Notes: a model not told the origin generated them from the sequence alone. A DNA stretch of 64,000 nt from Maylandia zebra (GCF_041146795.1 NC_135170.1:26840033-26904032), one strand, 5' to 3'. Shown: positions 10,714 to 23,374, counted from the stretch's first letter. Made by a program: numbers and translations.

Positions 10714-11822
10714 ATTTCTGGAGTGCCAGTTCATCAAAGATGTGCAACAGTGACATCATATATCTTTTTGACTCTGTTGCCAGATGCACCAATAAATAAA
10801 ACCTCAAATCATACTCATTCTCTGTGCGATCATTTGACTTGTTCTTTTAACCGACAATACAACATCAAGAAGGAGATCTCGGACAGTCAATAGTCCTCAA
10901 TAGAAGTCGCCTATATGTTTGAGTATAATATAAATATTACAAGTATGCCTCACCGATAATCCGTTTCGTGACTTTTTCCTTTACTGTTAAGTTTTGCTTT
11001 TCGTATAAAAAAGGGTGAAAGGGATCCAAAGTTGTTGTTCTCTGGCTGCATGGGAAGTATTGTTGATGTAAGTGAAGTGTTCCAAAATGCAAAGAAGAAC
11101 ATCAGCTATCAGGCATTTTACGCATATTTAAAGTTAGAGCGTTAACAACGAGTCAATCTGCGAGCTCAGAAAAAAGTATTTCTTCTTTAGTGCAGAAAAT
11201 TCGTTTATAACCTCGACCCAACATAACACAAGAACACTGCTAGGCGTATAGCGGCAACATTATAAAAACGCTATGCTTTTGTTTTTTTAAAACGTCTTGA
11301 ATGAAATTCAAAAATGACTGAAGGATATAATATAAGTACTGTCGCGATCGGACGGGCCATAATCCTGATTGAGCTGATCAGTTTTTAAAACAAGTTTAAT
11401 TGAATGGGGTAATTTAAGGCCAAGAAATAAACTTTCATACGTTTCTGATATGAAGTGGACCCGCGGATCATTTATTTGGGTGGGGAAAGCCTGAATGTTC
11501 AGATAATGATAGCATGGCATAATCTAAGTTCATCAGCTGTTGGAAAATTACTTGATACAACAGGATGGGGAGGTGGTTATGTTTACGTGAGGATATTTTG
11601 ATGCCATACCATACCATCTCTGGGCATTTCCATTGTGTTTTGCAGTGATAGTCGACACGTAGTCTGTGTAGCTCAGACTCATCCGTCCGCTTTTAGTGTG
11701 CTGGAAATATAGGACCCTCATACCATCTGCTGGTTCATTTTTGCCAGTCATTAAGCGGAAAAGCTGATCACTCAGCAGCTCAGAGTGCGGAAGTAAAACT
11801 GTTTATCCAATTCGCTCAGGTC
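10714..11822. other. Interval between two beta globins
   Basis: The first ~100 bp are the 3' UTR and poly-A signal of the beta at 9981. The remainder is unique-looking AT-rich sequence with no supported ORF, and the last few hundred bases must hold the promoter of the divergent beta at 11823. I do not see the CCAATCAGATGC box used by the other plus-strand betas. Confidence 0.4.
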
Positions 11823-12692
11823 ATGGTTAAGTGGACGGAACTGGAGCGCAGCACTGTGAAAGCTATCTGGGAAAAAATTGATATCGATGAGATTGGGTCA
11901 CAAATTTGGGCAAGGTAGGTGATTGTGAAAGTTTTACTGTTCAAGAACGGATCGTAAAAAAATCCTAAAAACGAAAAAAATATTCTGGCAATTTTCTCTC
12001 AATACATTATTATTATTATTGCTATTTAATTAGTTGATGGGTATTTCGTAATAGTAAAATTCAATGCCTGGTTTAAAAAGAAATAAATAAAGAAAAAACG
12101 ATCGTGAAAAATTCTTATTTTTTAAATATTCCATTGTTTAAGGGTACGTTGTATATTTAGGGATTTTTTCTCCAGTTAGTTCAGATTTTATCACGTGGTA
12201 TCGTTTATGCTCATTAACCTGTACCACTGACTGTTGCATTGTCAGAGTCTTGATAGTCTACCCCTGGACTGAGCGATATTTTGGTTCTTTTGGAGATCTC
12301 TTCACCATCACTGCTATTTTGAAAAACGACAAAGTGGCGGCTCATGGAAGGATGGTGCTGAAGGCTCTGGACAAAGCAGTGAACAACATGGACAACATGA
12401 AACGGACGTATGCTGATCTGAGCCGGTTGCATTTTCAGAAACTCGAAGTGGACCCTGATAGCTTCAGGGTAAGCAACACTTTTCCTCAAACCCACATGAA
12501 AAAAATACGTGACGTTTTGCACTTGTAGAGTTTTCATGGTGTTTTCTCTTTTTTCCCCCACAGCTGTTGGCAGACTGTATCACTATCACAATCGCATGCA
12601 AACTCAAGTCAGCCCTGAGCCCCCAGAGTCAAGCTATCTGGCAGAAGTTTATATCTGCTGTGGTCGACGCTATGAGCAGTCAGTACCGCTGA
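11823..12692 (+). CDS. Divergent beta-type globin, 147 aa, three exons
   Basis: The exons are 11823-11914, 12246-12468 and 12564-12692, open throughout with intact splice borders. It reads MVKWTELERSTVKAIWEKIDIDEIG, then YPWTERYF, distal His64 (AAHGRM) and proximal His93 (RLHFQK). It differs from its neighbours at sites that matter in haemoglobin: the residue after the proximal His is Phe instead of Ser, WTQR is WTER, and the chain ends SQYR instead of SQYH, so the C-terminal Bohr His is absent. The EF-to-G part (CITITIACKLKSALSPQSQ) is unlike any other copy here. It is either a specialised beta or a gene under relaxed constraint; the clean frame favours function. Its orientation follows the beta at 9981. 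Confidence 0.9.
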
Positions 12693-14247
12693 AAAGAACC
12701 TATTTGGAGATAATACAACTTAAAGAAAAACACAAAACAAAAAACGTGTGTTAGCCCTGATATAAGTTTGACATGAGTGCATTTCAGTTTGTTTTTTATC
12801 AGTTGGAGCTTGGTGAGTCTCATACTGAAGACAGTTACTAAAGACAAAACTGAAGTCAAAGAGACCCCAACACACACAAGCAGCAAGTGAAAGTAGTCTG
12901 ACAGAGCTAAAGGAGGAAACAGCATTTAGTGACTTTCATGGGTTCCAGATTTCAGACAGTTAAGAACTTGTCATGGACTGAAAGTTGTTGTTTTTTTTTC
13001 CAACTCTGTGAAAAGTTAATAAAACATAAAAACTATTTTTATAGTTAATATTATGTCACCTTTTCAAATTACTGTGAGCCTCTGAATATGGGGAACTGTA
13101 TTAATGGCTATAATTCCTAAAATTAATACAGTACCTTTGCTAAACCACTTGAAATAATGCTGAAAGTCTTTCCATCAATCACACATTCATTGTTACATCT
13201 GCCAAACAGGTTATGTTTTTGGTAGTGTTTGCACATGTGTCATTCTGTCAGTAAACAAATGAGCTCAACCAGTCTTTAATGAATTCTGATAAAACTTTTT
13301 AGGGATGGGTCATGTTGACACAATTTGGTTAACGTCCACAGCGGTCTTCACAGTCAACTAAACAATTTACTTGAGGTCTGTTGCAGGGAAGGCCCAGCTT
13401 ATTTCATAGAGATAATGCCCTAATGACATTCTGCAACAATCTCCTCGCTGCAGTCTACACCTGTCGTACATTAAAAACATTTGATACACTAAGAAATGAA
13501 AAACATTATAAAGGAAGCCCAGAACCTAGTAAGGCTGCTGAAATCTTATATCAAGCAAAAATGGAAAATATATCTGACTTAGTAATGAAGGTCCAAAGAA
13601 AATGCAGTATGTCCTGAGGGAGGTAATATATAATTAATAGTATTGGCATTGTCATTTCACGGCATTTTAAGGGAAATTTTGAATCAACAAGTGTAACTGC
13701 AGTTAATGAGAGGAGAAAAAACATGGCGGAAAATCAAGTTTAATTGTCTTGATAGAAAAATATCTGGGTCACAGTTGCATTGTTGAAAACAACCATCCCA
13801 AATTTGAACGCCTATTTGTTTGAATTTGTAAAACAGACACCATATAAGGGTTTTAATGTTGTAACGGTTTTAATGTATAGAGTGTGTTCCTCCTAAGGCT
13901 TGGATTTTACAGTGGCACCAACAGGGTTGATGGTATCCATGTGGATTCAGACAGCAAGAAGATACAGGAATTGGGTCATATAATTGTTTATTTTAAACAA
14001 GAATGACAGAACAATCAAACAGACATAAAAGGAAGGCCACAGGGACACAAACAAATTGATCAAAAATCTCTGGTCATATTCAGTCTAATAGATTCACCAT
14101 GAACAATGACCCAGAAAGCTCAAAGTCATCACACAGATAATGTAAACAAATATAAAAGATGTCCTAATATTCACATTGTGTGAAAAATGTGAGTATTAAG
14201 TGAGAAATACGCAGTTTGTAGCATTGGCGCGTTTAGACCCTTTTCAG
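12693..14247. other. Gene-free interval with a Tc1-transposase fragment
   Basis: About 12895-12990 matches the end of a Tc1-type transposase gene: CTAAAGGAGGAAACAGCATT and the following bases parallel 39126-39180 in the degenerate Tc1 copy further right. The rest is AT-rich and shows no gene. Short open frames such as 13381-13617 have no recognisable features. Confidence 0.45.
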
Positions 14248-15359
14248 TAGTGATGGGATTTCCGGCTCCTTTTAGAGAACCGGCTCTTTCGGCTCGGCTC
14301 ACTAAAAGAACCGGCTCTTCAGGTTGTTTTATTGCTTTAATTAATTTATTATTAACAACAATATAAAATTATGCACAAAAATAATTACTAATGTAAAAAA
14401 AAAGTGGTTTTATTTATATATGTTTATATATAAATATATACAATGGCCCCTAGAGACAAAGCATGTACAATTTCCTCCAAACTCCAAAACACATTTCTAG
14501 CGTTAACTGAACTTCCAAAACAGAGCTACCTAGATCACTTAAATTACACAATTGAACGCATATGTGTATTGTTTGTGTATTTATTCACAAGCACACACAT
14601 ATATTCAAAAAAAAAAAAAAAAAGTTCATTTACCTGTTACTACCACACACCAAATCCGGTCGTTGGTACTTCCTGGCTTGTGTAGCCACTGGGTAACAAA
14701 AGCTCAACACTGCCCCCTAGCATCCTGGAGCACTTCTGTTGTGTTTGTGTCTGTTTTGAAACTTGTACGTGCTTTGTCTCTAGGGGCCACCGTAAATATA
14801 CTTTTATTTATTCACTCCACATAAAATGTAATAAATAAATCATATAATACAAAAAACAACTATTCACATTTCAACTTTCAACTATTTAAATTGTCAGCTT
14901 TTTCCTTTTAAACAAATTTTAAGTGAAACAACACAAAACACTGCAAACCACAACAAAATTAAATATAAATAAAATATGAAAACAAAAAGAACATGCACAT
15001 TCTCTGTCATATAGGCCTGCATGAATAAACTTTCTGAATCCTTTATCATCCGTAACTGAAAATAGCTGTGGATGATTACTACACCTTTCTAATGTGACGT
15101 TGTTATCCCTGGCTCTCTTTCTCTGTCTCTCCCTCCTGCTCTGTTCCTGTGCTACTGCGAGTGTAACTATCGCTCCTCCCCCCTCTTCCCAGGGCAAAGC
15201 CCAAGGCTCGCGTGCAGAGTGAAGCGGAAAAAAGTGTGAGAGAGAGGGTGAGAGAAAGAAAAAAAAAAACCCATGGCTCCCGATAAGGAGCCGGCTCATG
15301 TCGTTCATGTCAAAGACCCGGCTCTAAGAGCCGTTTCGTTCGTGACCGACACATCACTA
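14248..15359. mobile_element. hAT-like element with TAGTGATG ends and an 8-bp target duplication
   Basis: The left end TAGTGATGGGATTTCCGGCT is matched by the inverted right end (…CACATCACTA). Next to them lie the 8-bp flanks CTTTTCAG (14240-14247) and CTTTTCTG (15360-15367), seven of eight identical, as expected for a hAT insertion. Sub-terminal blocks rich in GGCTC/GAGCC occur at both ends in opposite orientation. There is no transposase, so it is non-autonomous. A smaller element (14441-14792) is nested inside. Confidence 0.8.
14441..14792. mobile_element. MITE with ~25-bp inverted ends and TA flanks, nested in the hAT element
   Basis: The left end CAATGGCCCCTAGAGACAAA and the right end (reverse complement CGGTGGCCCCTAGAGACAAA) are inverted repeats flanked by TA. 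At 352 bp with no coding capacity, it looks like a Tc1/mariner-type MITE, although the superfamily rests only on the TA flanks. Confidence 0.75.
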
Positions 15360-16702
15360 CTTTTCTGGATGCTCAACCACCCTAAAAGCAACATGCCCTT
15401 TTAATGCTACATTTTCCAAACTTCTCTGTTGGAGATCATACAGCAGATTACAGTGAAATCAAGTCCAGTGTTCTTGATGTCAAGTTGCTATTAGTGCACT
15501 CAAACAGAGGAGCTGCATGAGAGACAGGGATGGAAAGGGTTAGAGGTAAAGAGCAAAAGTCAAAGACAGCAAAAGCTGTAGCTTCTCTTTTGCCCACATT
15601 CATTGATGATGATTTCATGATCTAAAGTTTGTGCAAGTTTCTCCTCTTTTTCTGCTTTACTACAAATTTTGCTTTAACTTACTTTCAAAAGTTATATTAA
15701 GAACTGTGATCATTTATTCAGAATCATTCTTCGTGCATAGTGGTCAGTACAGTGGACAGCTATTCAAAGGCTGTTTTCTTGTATCCGTTTCAGTGTTGAT
15801 GGCACACTTGCACTTAAACCACTACATCGGACACTGATGTGTCACTCCATACCAAATTCATAGGTCAAAACGTAGGTTGTCCACCTAAGTGGACATGTAA
15901 CAAACTCTTTGAAAAGTACATGTTTAAAAAAAATGAAGTTCAAAAATCTTTTTTTTCATGCCTAAAGATGACTAAAACTACTTAAGAATAAAAATCCTGA
16001 CTGAGGTTGTCATAATTCATGCATGAAAGGGTTCAACACTGAAATATAATCCAAAAAAGATATTTCTTTTGGATATGTTTTAATGTTTATCCTGTAACAT
16101 TCAGGTCTGCAAAGGTGAAAATTATGTTTACATGCAGCATAATATGTTGGTATAATTGTAAGGCAGAATGGATGACGTTATGACTGGGGGCTGAGGCCTC
16201 CTAGTGGTTTGATCCTAGAATCGTCCCTGGTGTGTGGCTAATTGTCCCAGACGAACAAGGCAACTGATCATAAGAATGCAATTCTCTTCTTTGCCACAAG
16301 AAGTCACTGCCGGAAAAAATGAGTATGGTGCAACAGACCCCTGCTTGTGTGAGAGCACTGCAGACAGAACGAGGGCTCGAGTCATTTTGTTGTCCTGTCA
16401 TAATCATATCGGACATGGTCGGGAGGTATGACTGAGAGCAGTGCATAGTTACAAGGTTTATAAAACAACTGAAGCCGCTCAAAAAGAAGACGATTGAGCA
16501 CACTTGGTGTTTTACCTGGCAAAGAATTAGACGTTTATTTGACCAACGGACAGGAACCGACTTGGCCATTCAGTCTTGACGTTTTCTCACTGCGCGAGTG
16601 CACACATATAGGTACATTTAACTGAAGCAAATCAGATGGTGACAGCTAGAGTCAAAGCAGGTTCTAAACTTAAACATTAGCTAAAAATACCCGACTCACT
16701 GC
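15360..16702. other. Gene-free interval between two hAT-like elements
   Basis: I find no globin exon or other supported coding sequence. About 16190-16600 has a more balanced base composition and may be an old repeat, but no ends or domains are visible. Confidence 0.35.
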
Positions 16703-16799
16703 CAGAGGCGGAGGCAGACATTTGATACACCCGGGGCTTAGCCCTAAAGGTAGTATGCATGTGGGATTTTTTTTTTTTTTTTTTGGGGGGGGTGTTCAC

Positions 16800-17101
16800 C
16801 TGCTCTTGTTCCCTCTCTGTTCTGTCCTCATTCTCCTCTCTCTCCCTCTCTGCTCCTCTCTCTCCCTCTCTCCTCCTCTCTCTCTCTCCCTCTCCTCTCT
16901 CTCCCTCTCTGCTCCTCTCTCTCCCTCTCTCCTCCTCTCTCTCTCCCTCTCCTCTCTCTCCCTCTCTGCTCCTCTCTCTCCCTCTCTCCTCCTCTCTCTC
17001 CCCCTCTCCTCTCTCTCCCTCTCTGCTCCTCTCTCTCCCTCTCTCCTCCTCTCTCTCTCCCTCTCCTCTCTCTCCCTCTCTGTTCCTCTCTCTCCCTCTT
17101 T
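16800..17101 (+). repeat. CT-rich (TCTCTCCCTCTC)n microsatellite
   Basis: About 300 bp of nearly pure pyrimidine built from TCTC and CCTC units, with a higher-order ~56-60-bp period marked by CTCTGCTCC. Open frames over it on both strands are composition artefacts. Confidence 0.95.
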
Positions 17102-17123
17102 GTGCTGACAATCATCAAATATA

Positions 17124-17723
17124 CAGTTGAAACCAGATATTTACACACTTTTCAGATAAAAACACTTTTTTAATTGTAACATCAAATCAGACTAAATGTT
17201 TATTTTTTTAGATTGATAAATATAAAAACATGTTTGTTAACTTTAAGAGTAAAGGGAGAAACTATCTGTATTTCTTAATCAAAAATGGCACCCAATTGTA
17301 TTCAAAATTGAGCCACACTTATGGAGCTCCACAGTTCTTTTCCTGGTGTTTTGGTTGACATCTTTGGTTGATTTTCCCATTTCAAAGAAACAGGCTCTGT
17401 GTTTTGCCTTATATGCATCCACAGGTGTGCCACCAATTTACTCACATGGACTCTACTAACCTATCAGAAGCTTCTTCAGCTCAGAATGGAATCGTCTGGA
17501 GTTTTCTTATTAATTAATAATAAACTAAGTGTACATGTACTCCTAAATTTGATGAAAGTGATAAAAAATAGACAGCTCTGTCTCTCTTTATTCTGACATT
17601 TAACTAATTCAAAGGATATTTATTTATCCAAAGCAAAACAAGTTTACTCTAAATTGATGTTGTACAGTAATAAAATGTTCTTGTGTTTTCCATAAAGTGT
17701 ATGTAAGTATCTGGTTTAAACTG
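17124..17723. mobile_element. Degenerate Tc1-type MITE (Sleeping Beauty-like ends)
   Basis: The left CAGTTGAAACCAGATATTTACA and the right end (reverse complement CAGTTTAAACCAGATACTTACA) are imperfect inverted repeats resembling the CAGTTGAAGTCGGAAGTTTACA type of salmonid Tc1 elements. The left flank has TA; the right flank has decayed. The interior is AT-rich and non-coding. It lies inside the hAT-like element 16703-18426. Confidence 0.7.
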
Positions 17724-18426
17724 TGAATATACTGCTGTGTATTGAAGTTCCTCTTGTTTTCCATAGAAATATACTGAACAACATACAAAGCATAATATAT
17801 AAAATAACATCTACCAGAGTTTTTTCTTTGAAAGAAGCTCCTTATGCCCATTCTTGTATATCAGTGCATTACTGAAACCGATTTATTTAGCCGCGGAGGG
17901 TAACGACTGAAAATATGAAATAAACATACATGTAAGCTAAGACTCTATAAAGAAACAGCATTGTTGTTGTTCTGCTTTTCATTTCGCCATTTGTTGATTC
18001 ACTCGAAGAGCAAGTAACGTAATATTGGTCAAGTGATCAGTTTGATATCAATCTTTTGTGATTCACCGTCATATTTACATTATTTGTACAGTACGAATGA
18101 TTTGCTTTTGGTACCTGGTCGATCTTCAGCTCTCCTTAGTCTGCTTGGCTCCGTTTCTCCAACAGGCAGCAGCTCCCCCCGGCCCCTCGCTCAGTCGCTG
18201 TGCTCGGATCATACCAATATTAGGAGGGATTCACGCACAGTCATAAATTTCCACAGTGTGCACTATGTGCTTCGAATATTGTGTGTAGTTTTTGTTTTAT
18301 ACAGTTGTCAGCCAGGCATCTAACTATGAAAAAATTACACTCCAAAAGACCCCGGGCTTCTGACAAAACAACCCGGGCTTAAGCCCAGTAAGTCACCCCC
18401 CCCCCCCCCCCCCCGCTCCGCCACTG

Positions 18427-19760
18427 CTCCCTGCAATGCAATGAAATAAACTAACACCAAGAGCGAATGTATAATTGTAACCGCGTCGATATGTCGTGGT
18501 GCAGCCAGTGCTGCTCCTGCATTATCATGTTTTGTTTTGTTTTTTTTAAAACAGGCCCACCCACTGAAACGATAAGCCTCACAGTAAAAACGAACGCGGC
18601 GAATGGCATAATCATCATGTTTGTAACTGATAGCACAACCAACAGGCCTATTAATTAATTGTAGAATTTAGATTTTAAATCAGAATCCACGGACTGATTG
18701 TTAAAGCGTACTGATTTAATTTATCTCATATAAATTGCAATTACAAAGGCAGTTAATAAAGTAAATAAACACAAGCATATATACAAATGTATGTATGTTT
18801 AAAAAGTTATTCTTGGCCGTCATAAACATGAAGCAGTAGTTTTGAGTAAAGACAACTGGAACATATGACATCAAAGGTTTATTTATTCAGAATTAATTAT
18901 TACGGAAAATATTTTTGACATAAATTGAATGTATACCAATCAAGTACATTTTATTTGACCAAATTCAATTACATTTAGCGTTTGACATGTATGTAAGAAA
19001 ACTATATGGAAAACTTACATTTAATCAAATTACTTGAATTCAACATTTTGGACATAAATCTCTTTTGAGTGTAAATAAAATATTGAAATAGCAGTTACTA
19101 AGTTATATTTACATTTTTTTTCTTGTAGTTTGGTGTAAAACAAAATAAAAGCTTTAACCTCCAGTTAATAAGGAGTGTGATTTGTGAGGATAAACACTTG
19201 TTTAATTAGAACAAATAAAAAAAATCATCTTTAGATTTACTCATCTAAAGGAGTGAGCCAAAATAAAAATGTTTGGATTAATTCCAAAGTGGAGGTTATT
19301 TATAGACCCTTACCATCCCTCAAGAGCGCATTTCCAGTGTGGGGCAAAGCTGAAACGATAAGATATTTGGCTTGTACACATACCATATGTGTTTCTTAGC
19401 AGCCAGTTAATTCATTAAGGCCAGTTTTTAACGTCCGAGCATTACCAGCACGTCCAAGTTTGAGCAGTTTGAGCAGGTGATACGAGGGTTTCACTAGCTG
19501 TCAGTTTTGTACGCTTCAGTTGGATGCCCGTGGGAAATATAATTCTGATTGTTTCGTCCTATATTATAGAACACCGTGAGACTTTGGTTTCGTGTTTATC
19601 TCATGCCAGCTGTTACATGTCATTTGGAATCCTTCCAAACGCCTATAGCATTATCTTGAAGGGGGGCTGGGTGTGCCTATGTTCCACTGCATCCATAAAA
19701 CCCCTCCGTTTGCAGCGAACACGGCATTGAACTTGAAAAAAAAAAAAGTCCAGAGGAAAG
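18427..19760. other. AT-rich interval and 5' flank of the first core alpha
   Basis: Mostly AT-rich sequence without genes. The last ~450 bp form the upstream region of the alpha at 19761: a GATAAGATA stretch near 19357, a GTGTGCC CACCC-like box, and a CATAAAA TATA-like box near 19694. Confidence 0.45.
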
Positions 19761-20791
19761 ATGAGTCTTTCTGCTAAGGACAAGGAGATAGTCAAGGCCT
19801 TTTGGGCTAAAGTGTCGGGAAGGGCGGATAACATTGGCGGTGACGCTGTTGCCAGGTAAATAAGAAAAAACACGAGGCGAATTTAACCCGCTTCTGCATT
19901 TTTATCTATTACTTACTGGCTTATTCACCTGTGTTTTTGCCCAGGATGCTGACAGTGTACCCTCAGACCAAGACTTACTTCTCCCACTGGAAGGACCTGA
20001 GCCCCAGCTCTGCCCCAGTGAGGAAACACGGAGGAATGGTGGCAGCTACAATAACCGATGCTGTGAACAAAATCGACGACCTGGCAGGGAGTCTTCTTAC
20101 CCTCAGTGAGCTGCATGCTTTCACTCTGCGAGTGGACCCTGCAAACTTCAAGGTATTTGTTTATTAAATCATGAAAGCGGTTCAGAAAACCTGTGGGTTT
20201 GCTTTAAAGATTAATTGGACTACAAATTAAACGCTTGCTTAAACATTTTTTAGTAGTTTTTATTTAAATGTGCCTCCATAGGCTACTGGTTGAGACTGCA
20301 TCCCTTCTAGTGAGGAACTGTAACGTCATCATTAATTATTCTTTGATTTAGAAGCCTATAAATCTGTCCCATCCACACATGGATAAGGCCATATGCAAAT
20401 ATAAATAAATCATAAGTTGAACCCCAATTCGTGACATCGAGCTACAGTTATCTTTAGGATAAATGAAATGTGTGTTTCGGCTGCTGCAGCGCAAAAATGT
20501 TACACTTTTAAACAAACAGGGAAGTTGCCTGTGTTGTCAGCAAGTCAAAGCACGACACTGTCACCGAAGAAACACAGGATAGACTGAGTTATGATTCAGA
20601 TAACTGATCTTTGATGTCATAATCCCTGATTCTGCTAAAGAAGTGTCACGATCTTTGTACAGATTCTTGCTCAGAACATCCTGGTGGTTCTGGCCACTAT
20701 GTTCCCCGTCGACTTCACCCCTGAGGTCCATATGGCTTTAGACAAGTTCCTGGCTGCCTTGGCTCGTGCCCTGTCTGTGAAATACCGATAA
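19761..20791 (+). CDS. hba: Alpha-globin, 143 aa, three exons (core group, first)
   Basis: The exons are 19761-19855, 19945-20152 and 20663-20791, with normal borders. It reads [31 protein letters not shown]; distal His60 in VRKHGG; proximal His89 in LSELHAF; ends VKYR. Unlike the four alphas downstream it lacks the extra Thr after Met, so it has 143 instead of 144 residues. The GH region reads ILAQNILVV, where most alphas have His (AHN/SHN) in place of Gln. It is tail-to-tail with the beta at 21330. The product would be an alpha chain of haemoglobin. Confidence 0.94.
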
Positions 20792-21329
20792 ATTGCATAC
20801 TGGAGGCGACGAGCGGCAGGGGCTCAGATAGCAATTCACTGCCAGTCTGAATCTGAATAAATCAAATGCAATGAAACTGCCGTGTTTGTTTGGGTTTTTT
20901 TGTGTGGTGTACATTAAAAATACTTTACACCACAATACTTTATCATCCGTCATAATTTATGAGAGGTCCTTTGATGCGAAAGTCACAGCATGACTTATTT
21001 TTATTTTACACCATCTTATTTAAAATTTGAAAGAATAGGCTAATTAATATCTTACACCCACTATTTAACTCTTCTGTTACACCCTGATATAGTTGCAAAT
21101 GCTAGAAAAAAAAAAAAGAAAAAACAACAAAGTGAAAAATAAGCTCGTTGTTTTATTGATTTAAGCCTCCTCAAGACATGATTTAAAAAACAGTGTATGT
21201 AACGGTCCTATTATGAAAAAGGGGAAATAAAACAAACAACTTGAGGTATATGCTTCATATATCTTATTTATTAACATCATTTTGAGGTACAATTTAACAA
21301 CAGAGTGTGTGACGGTCCTCTGCAGCTCT
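20792..21329. other. Tail-to-tail 3' flanks of alpha 19761 and beta 21330
   Basis: This holds the alpha 3' UTR with AATAAATCAAA near 20858 and, on the other strand, the beta 3' UTR. The segment about 21010-21310 is the parent-like counterpart of the rearranged 3' flank at 25685-26028. Confidence 0.6.
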
Positions 21330-21973
21330 CTAGTAGTACTGCTTTCTGAGGGAGGACACCACCACTGCCAGGAACTTCTGGAAAGCTGCGTGTACCTCAG
21401 GAGTGAAGGCTTTACTCAGCTGGGAAGCAACCACAATGGTCAGGCAGTGACCCAGGAGCTGTAACACAACACAACATGCATGATATATCATGAACATGCT
21501 AAATAAATACATAAATATCAATAGAAGCCAGTACCATCAGTTCACAATTGCCTACCATGAAATTGTCAGGGTCCACCTGCAGTTTCTCAGAGTGCAGCGC
21601 GCTCAGCTCTGCATATGTGGCCTTGATGTTGTTCATGTCCTTCACGGCTTTTTCCAGAGCTTCCATGATGACTTTTCCATGAGACGCAACCCTTGGATTT
21701 GATGTGATGGCAGCAGCATTGTAGAGGTTTCCAAATCCACCGAAATACCTCTGAGTCCAGGGGTAGACAATCAGACACCTGCGGAAACAGACAATTTTAA
21801 ATAGCTCACAATTACTAAAGAAGAGTCATATATAGAGTCATATAATCTTGCACATTCTTTAAGGGAGAAACATGGTCATACCTGGAAAAAGCTGCTTGCC
21901 CAACGACCGCATAGTCGATCTTGGAGAAGATGTCCTGGATCGCGGTGCGCTCAAAGTCTGTCCACACAACCAT
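21330..21973 (-). CDS. hbb: Beta-globin ending QYY, 147 aa, three exons
   Basis: The exons on the minus strand are 21882-21973, 21556-21778 and 21330-21458. It reads [45 protein letters not shown], distal His64 (VASHGKV), proximal His93-Ser94 (ALHSEKL), and ends RKQYY. The last residue is Tyr where adult-type betas have His. A TTTAAAAG box lies about 60 bp before the start (22030-22037 on the plus strand) with a GGGTGGAG CACCC-type element behind it. The gene is almost identical, introns included, to the beta at 26029. It faces alpha 23375 head-to-head across 1.4 kb. Confidence 0.95.
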
Positions 21974-22676
21974 TTTGCTTTGTTGAGTTTTGCACTTGTC
22001 CTGTTAGTCAGCAGCCCACCACACGCAGCTTTTAAAGGTCTGTTTCGCTCCACCCAAAGATATGCAGTTGGGTGGAGTAGGACAGTAGGGTGGATAAACC
22101 GAGTTACATGTAACGCTTTGTACTTCTTTGTTCGTGTAACTTGAAAATCAGTCAAGAGAAAACAAGCTTTCCAGTGTAAGTCTTCGTCACATTTGTGCCA
22201 GCTTAGTTAATTAGTTTCATTATTCATAAACGTTTTCGTTACCTGATATTTTCAGTATTACAGTTTTAAAAAATCATTTTAATGTTAGGGAATCACACAG
22301 AGCTACATTTTTAAGTTCGGGAAATTCAGAATATCATAAGAACACCTTCTGAATCGAGCTGACTCACAGACCAAATCCCAGTCTCATTTAACAGATCTGC
22401 AGACGTTTTTTTTAATTAGCTTAATTAACTGTAAGTAAACATAAATAAAGAATTGTTTAAAGATAAGGTGAGATTAAAAAAACCCCCAGAAGATTCCACT
22501 GCGCTGGAGAGATAGCATTTTGGTTTTTATTGAAACTTTTTTGGTCTCATTTTTCCATACTTCTATATCTCTTCCGCTAATTTTAGGTTGATTTTGGCAG
22601 AGTTATCATGCCCTGTGCTCACATGGGAACCTAGAAATCAACTTTCTTTCCTGAGGCTAACGGCTCAGTGTGCACC

Positions 22677-22697
22677 CACCTGTTGAACATCAGATAT
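22677..22697 (+). promoter_or_regulatory. E-box/GATA pair, copy 1 (degenerate GATA)
   Basis: CACCTG (22677-22682), 9 bp, then AGATAT (22692-22697), between the head-to-head beta 21330 and alpha 23375. It aligns with three better copies at 27170, 33202 and 41003; ACGTCATC follows downstream here and also in copies 2 and 3. In this copy the GATA half ends in T instead of A. Confidence 0.5.
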
Positions 22698-22860
22698 GTT
22701 TCAGTAAGGTGTTGGCTGCTAAGATATAACGTCATCATGTTGGTAACTGACAGCCTTGCAAAATCTAGAACTTGAATCAGTATTTCTAGTCCTCTACATG
22801 TTTAATTTTGGTTTTTCAGTACTAAGCTGTATGCTACGTAATTTTTATAATATGTTCTTG

Positions 22861-22861
<1 letters not shown>

Positions 22862-22938
<77 letters not shown>

Positions 22939-22960
22939 TATTATTATTATTATTATTATT

Positions 22961-22996
<36 letters not shown>
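22862..22996 (+). repeat. Compound microsatellite (AAT)n(ATT)n(GTT)n
   Basis: About 78 bp of AAT units, then ATT, then GTT units. The AAT/ATT half is self-complementary and could form a hairpin. Open frames over it (poly-Asn, Tyr, Cys) are artefacts. Confidence 0.97.
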
Positions 22997-23374
22997 ATAA
23001 ATTTAAAATGTCCATTTTACTGCTTTGACTTATTTCAGCACCACATTAATATGAACAGCAACAGACTCAAAGACAACAATCACTGTCACTGGAAATCTAT
23101 GTTTTGGGTTTTAAAACTGCAAACTTTTAGTATTCAGTTGGATTAATTGAATTAATTTATTAAATAAATGAATAAATAAACACTGCCTTGAGACTGGCTT
23201 ACGGACTGGTCTTCAGAGCCACCATCGCAATTTTATCTTGCGTTTATCTCGAGCAGAACCTTGTGGTCATATCTCTGAGGTGGCCCGGGTGTGTCCATTG
23301 CTTGTTTCATGTATAAAAGCCCCCGTAGTTTGAGCTGATCAGGAAAAGCGAAAAACAAAACAAAAACAGGCAAC

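Larger units (their letters stand above)
16703..18426. mobile_element. hAT-like element with CAGNGGCGGAG ends and poly-C tract
   Basis: The left end begins CAGAGGCGGAG; the right end is CTCCGCCACTG, whose reverse complement is CAGTGGCGGAG. The flanks CTCACTGC (16695-16702) and CTCCCTGC (18427-18434) agree at seven of eight bases, a hAT-size target duplication. Both sub-termini carry a CCCGGGGCTTAGCCC / CCCGGGCTTAAGCCC block in opposite orientation and a homopolymer (T/G run on the left, C run near 18397). It has no transposase. It contains a CT-rich repeat and a Tc1-type MITE. The ends resemble those of the elements at 52493 and 58016. Confidence 0.75.

Noticed and set aside
13381-13617. 78-aa open frame between the divergent beta and the hAT element
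   Set aside because: No domain, no splice context and no repeat match; the length is expected by chance.
16677-17148. Arg/Glu-rich and Ser/Leu-rich frames on both strands
   Set aside because: They are produced by the CT microsatellite; the composition is the repeat read in each frame.
22756-23028. Frame with poly-Asn, poly-Tyr and poly-Cys runs
   Set aside because: It is an AAT/ATT/GTT microsatellite read as protein.
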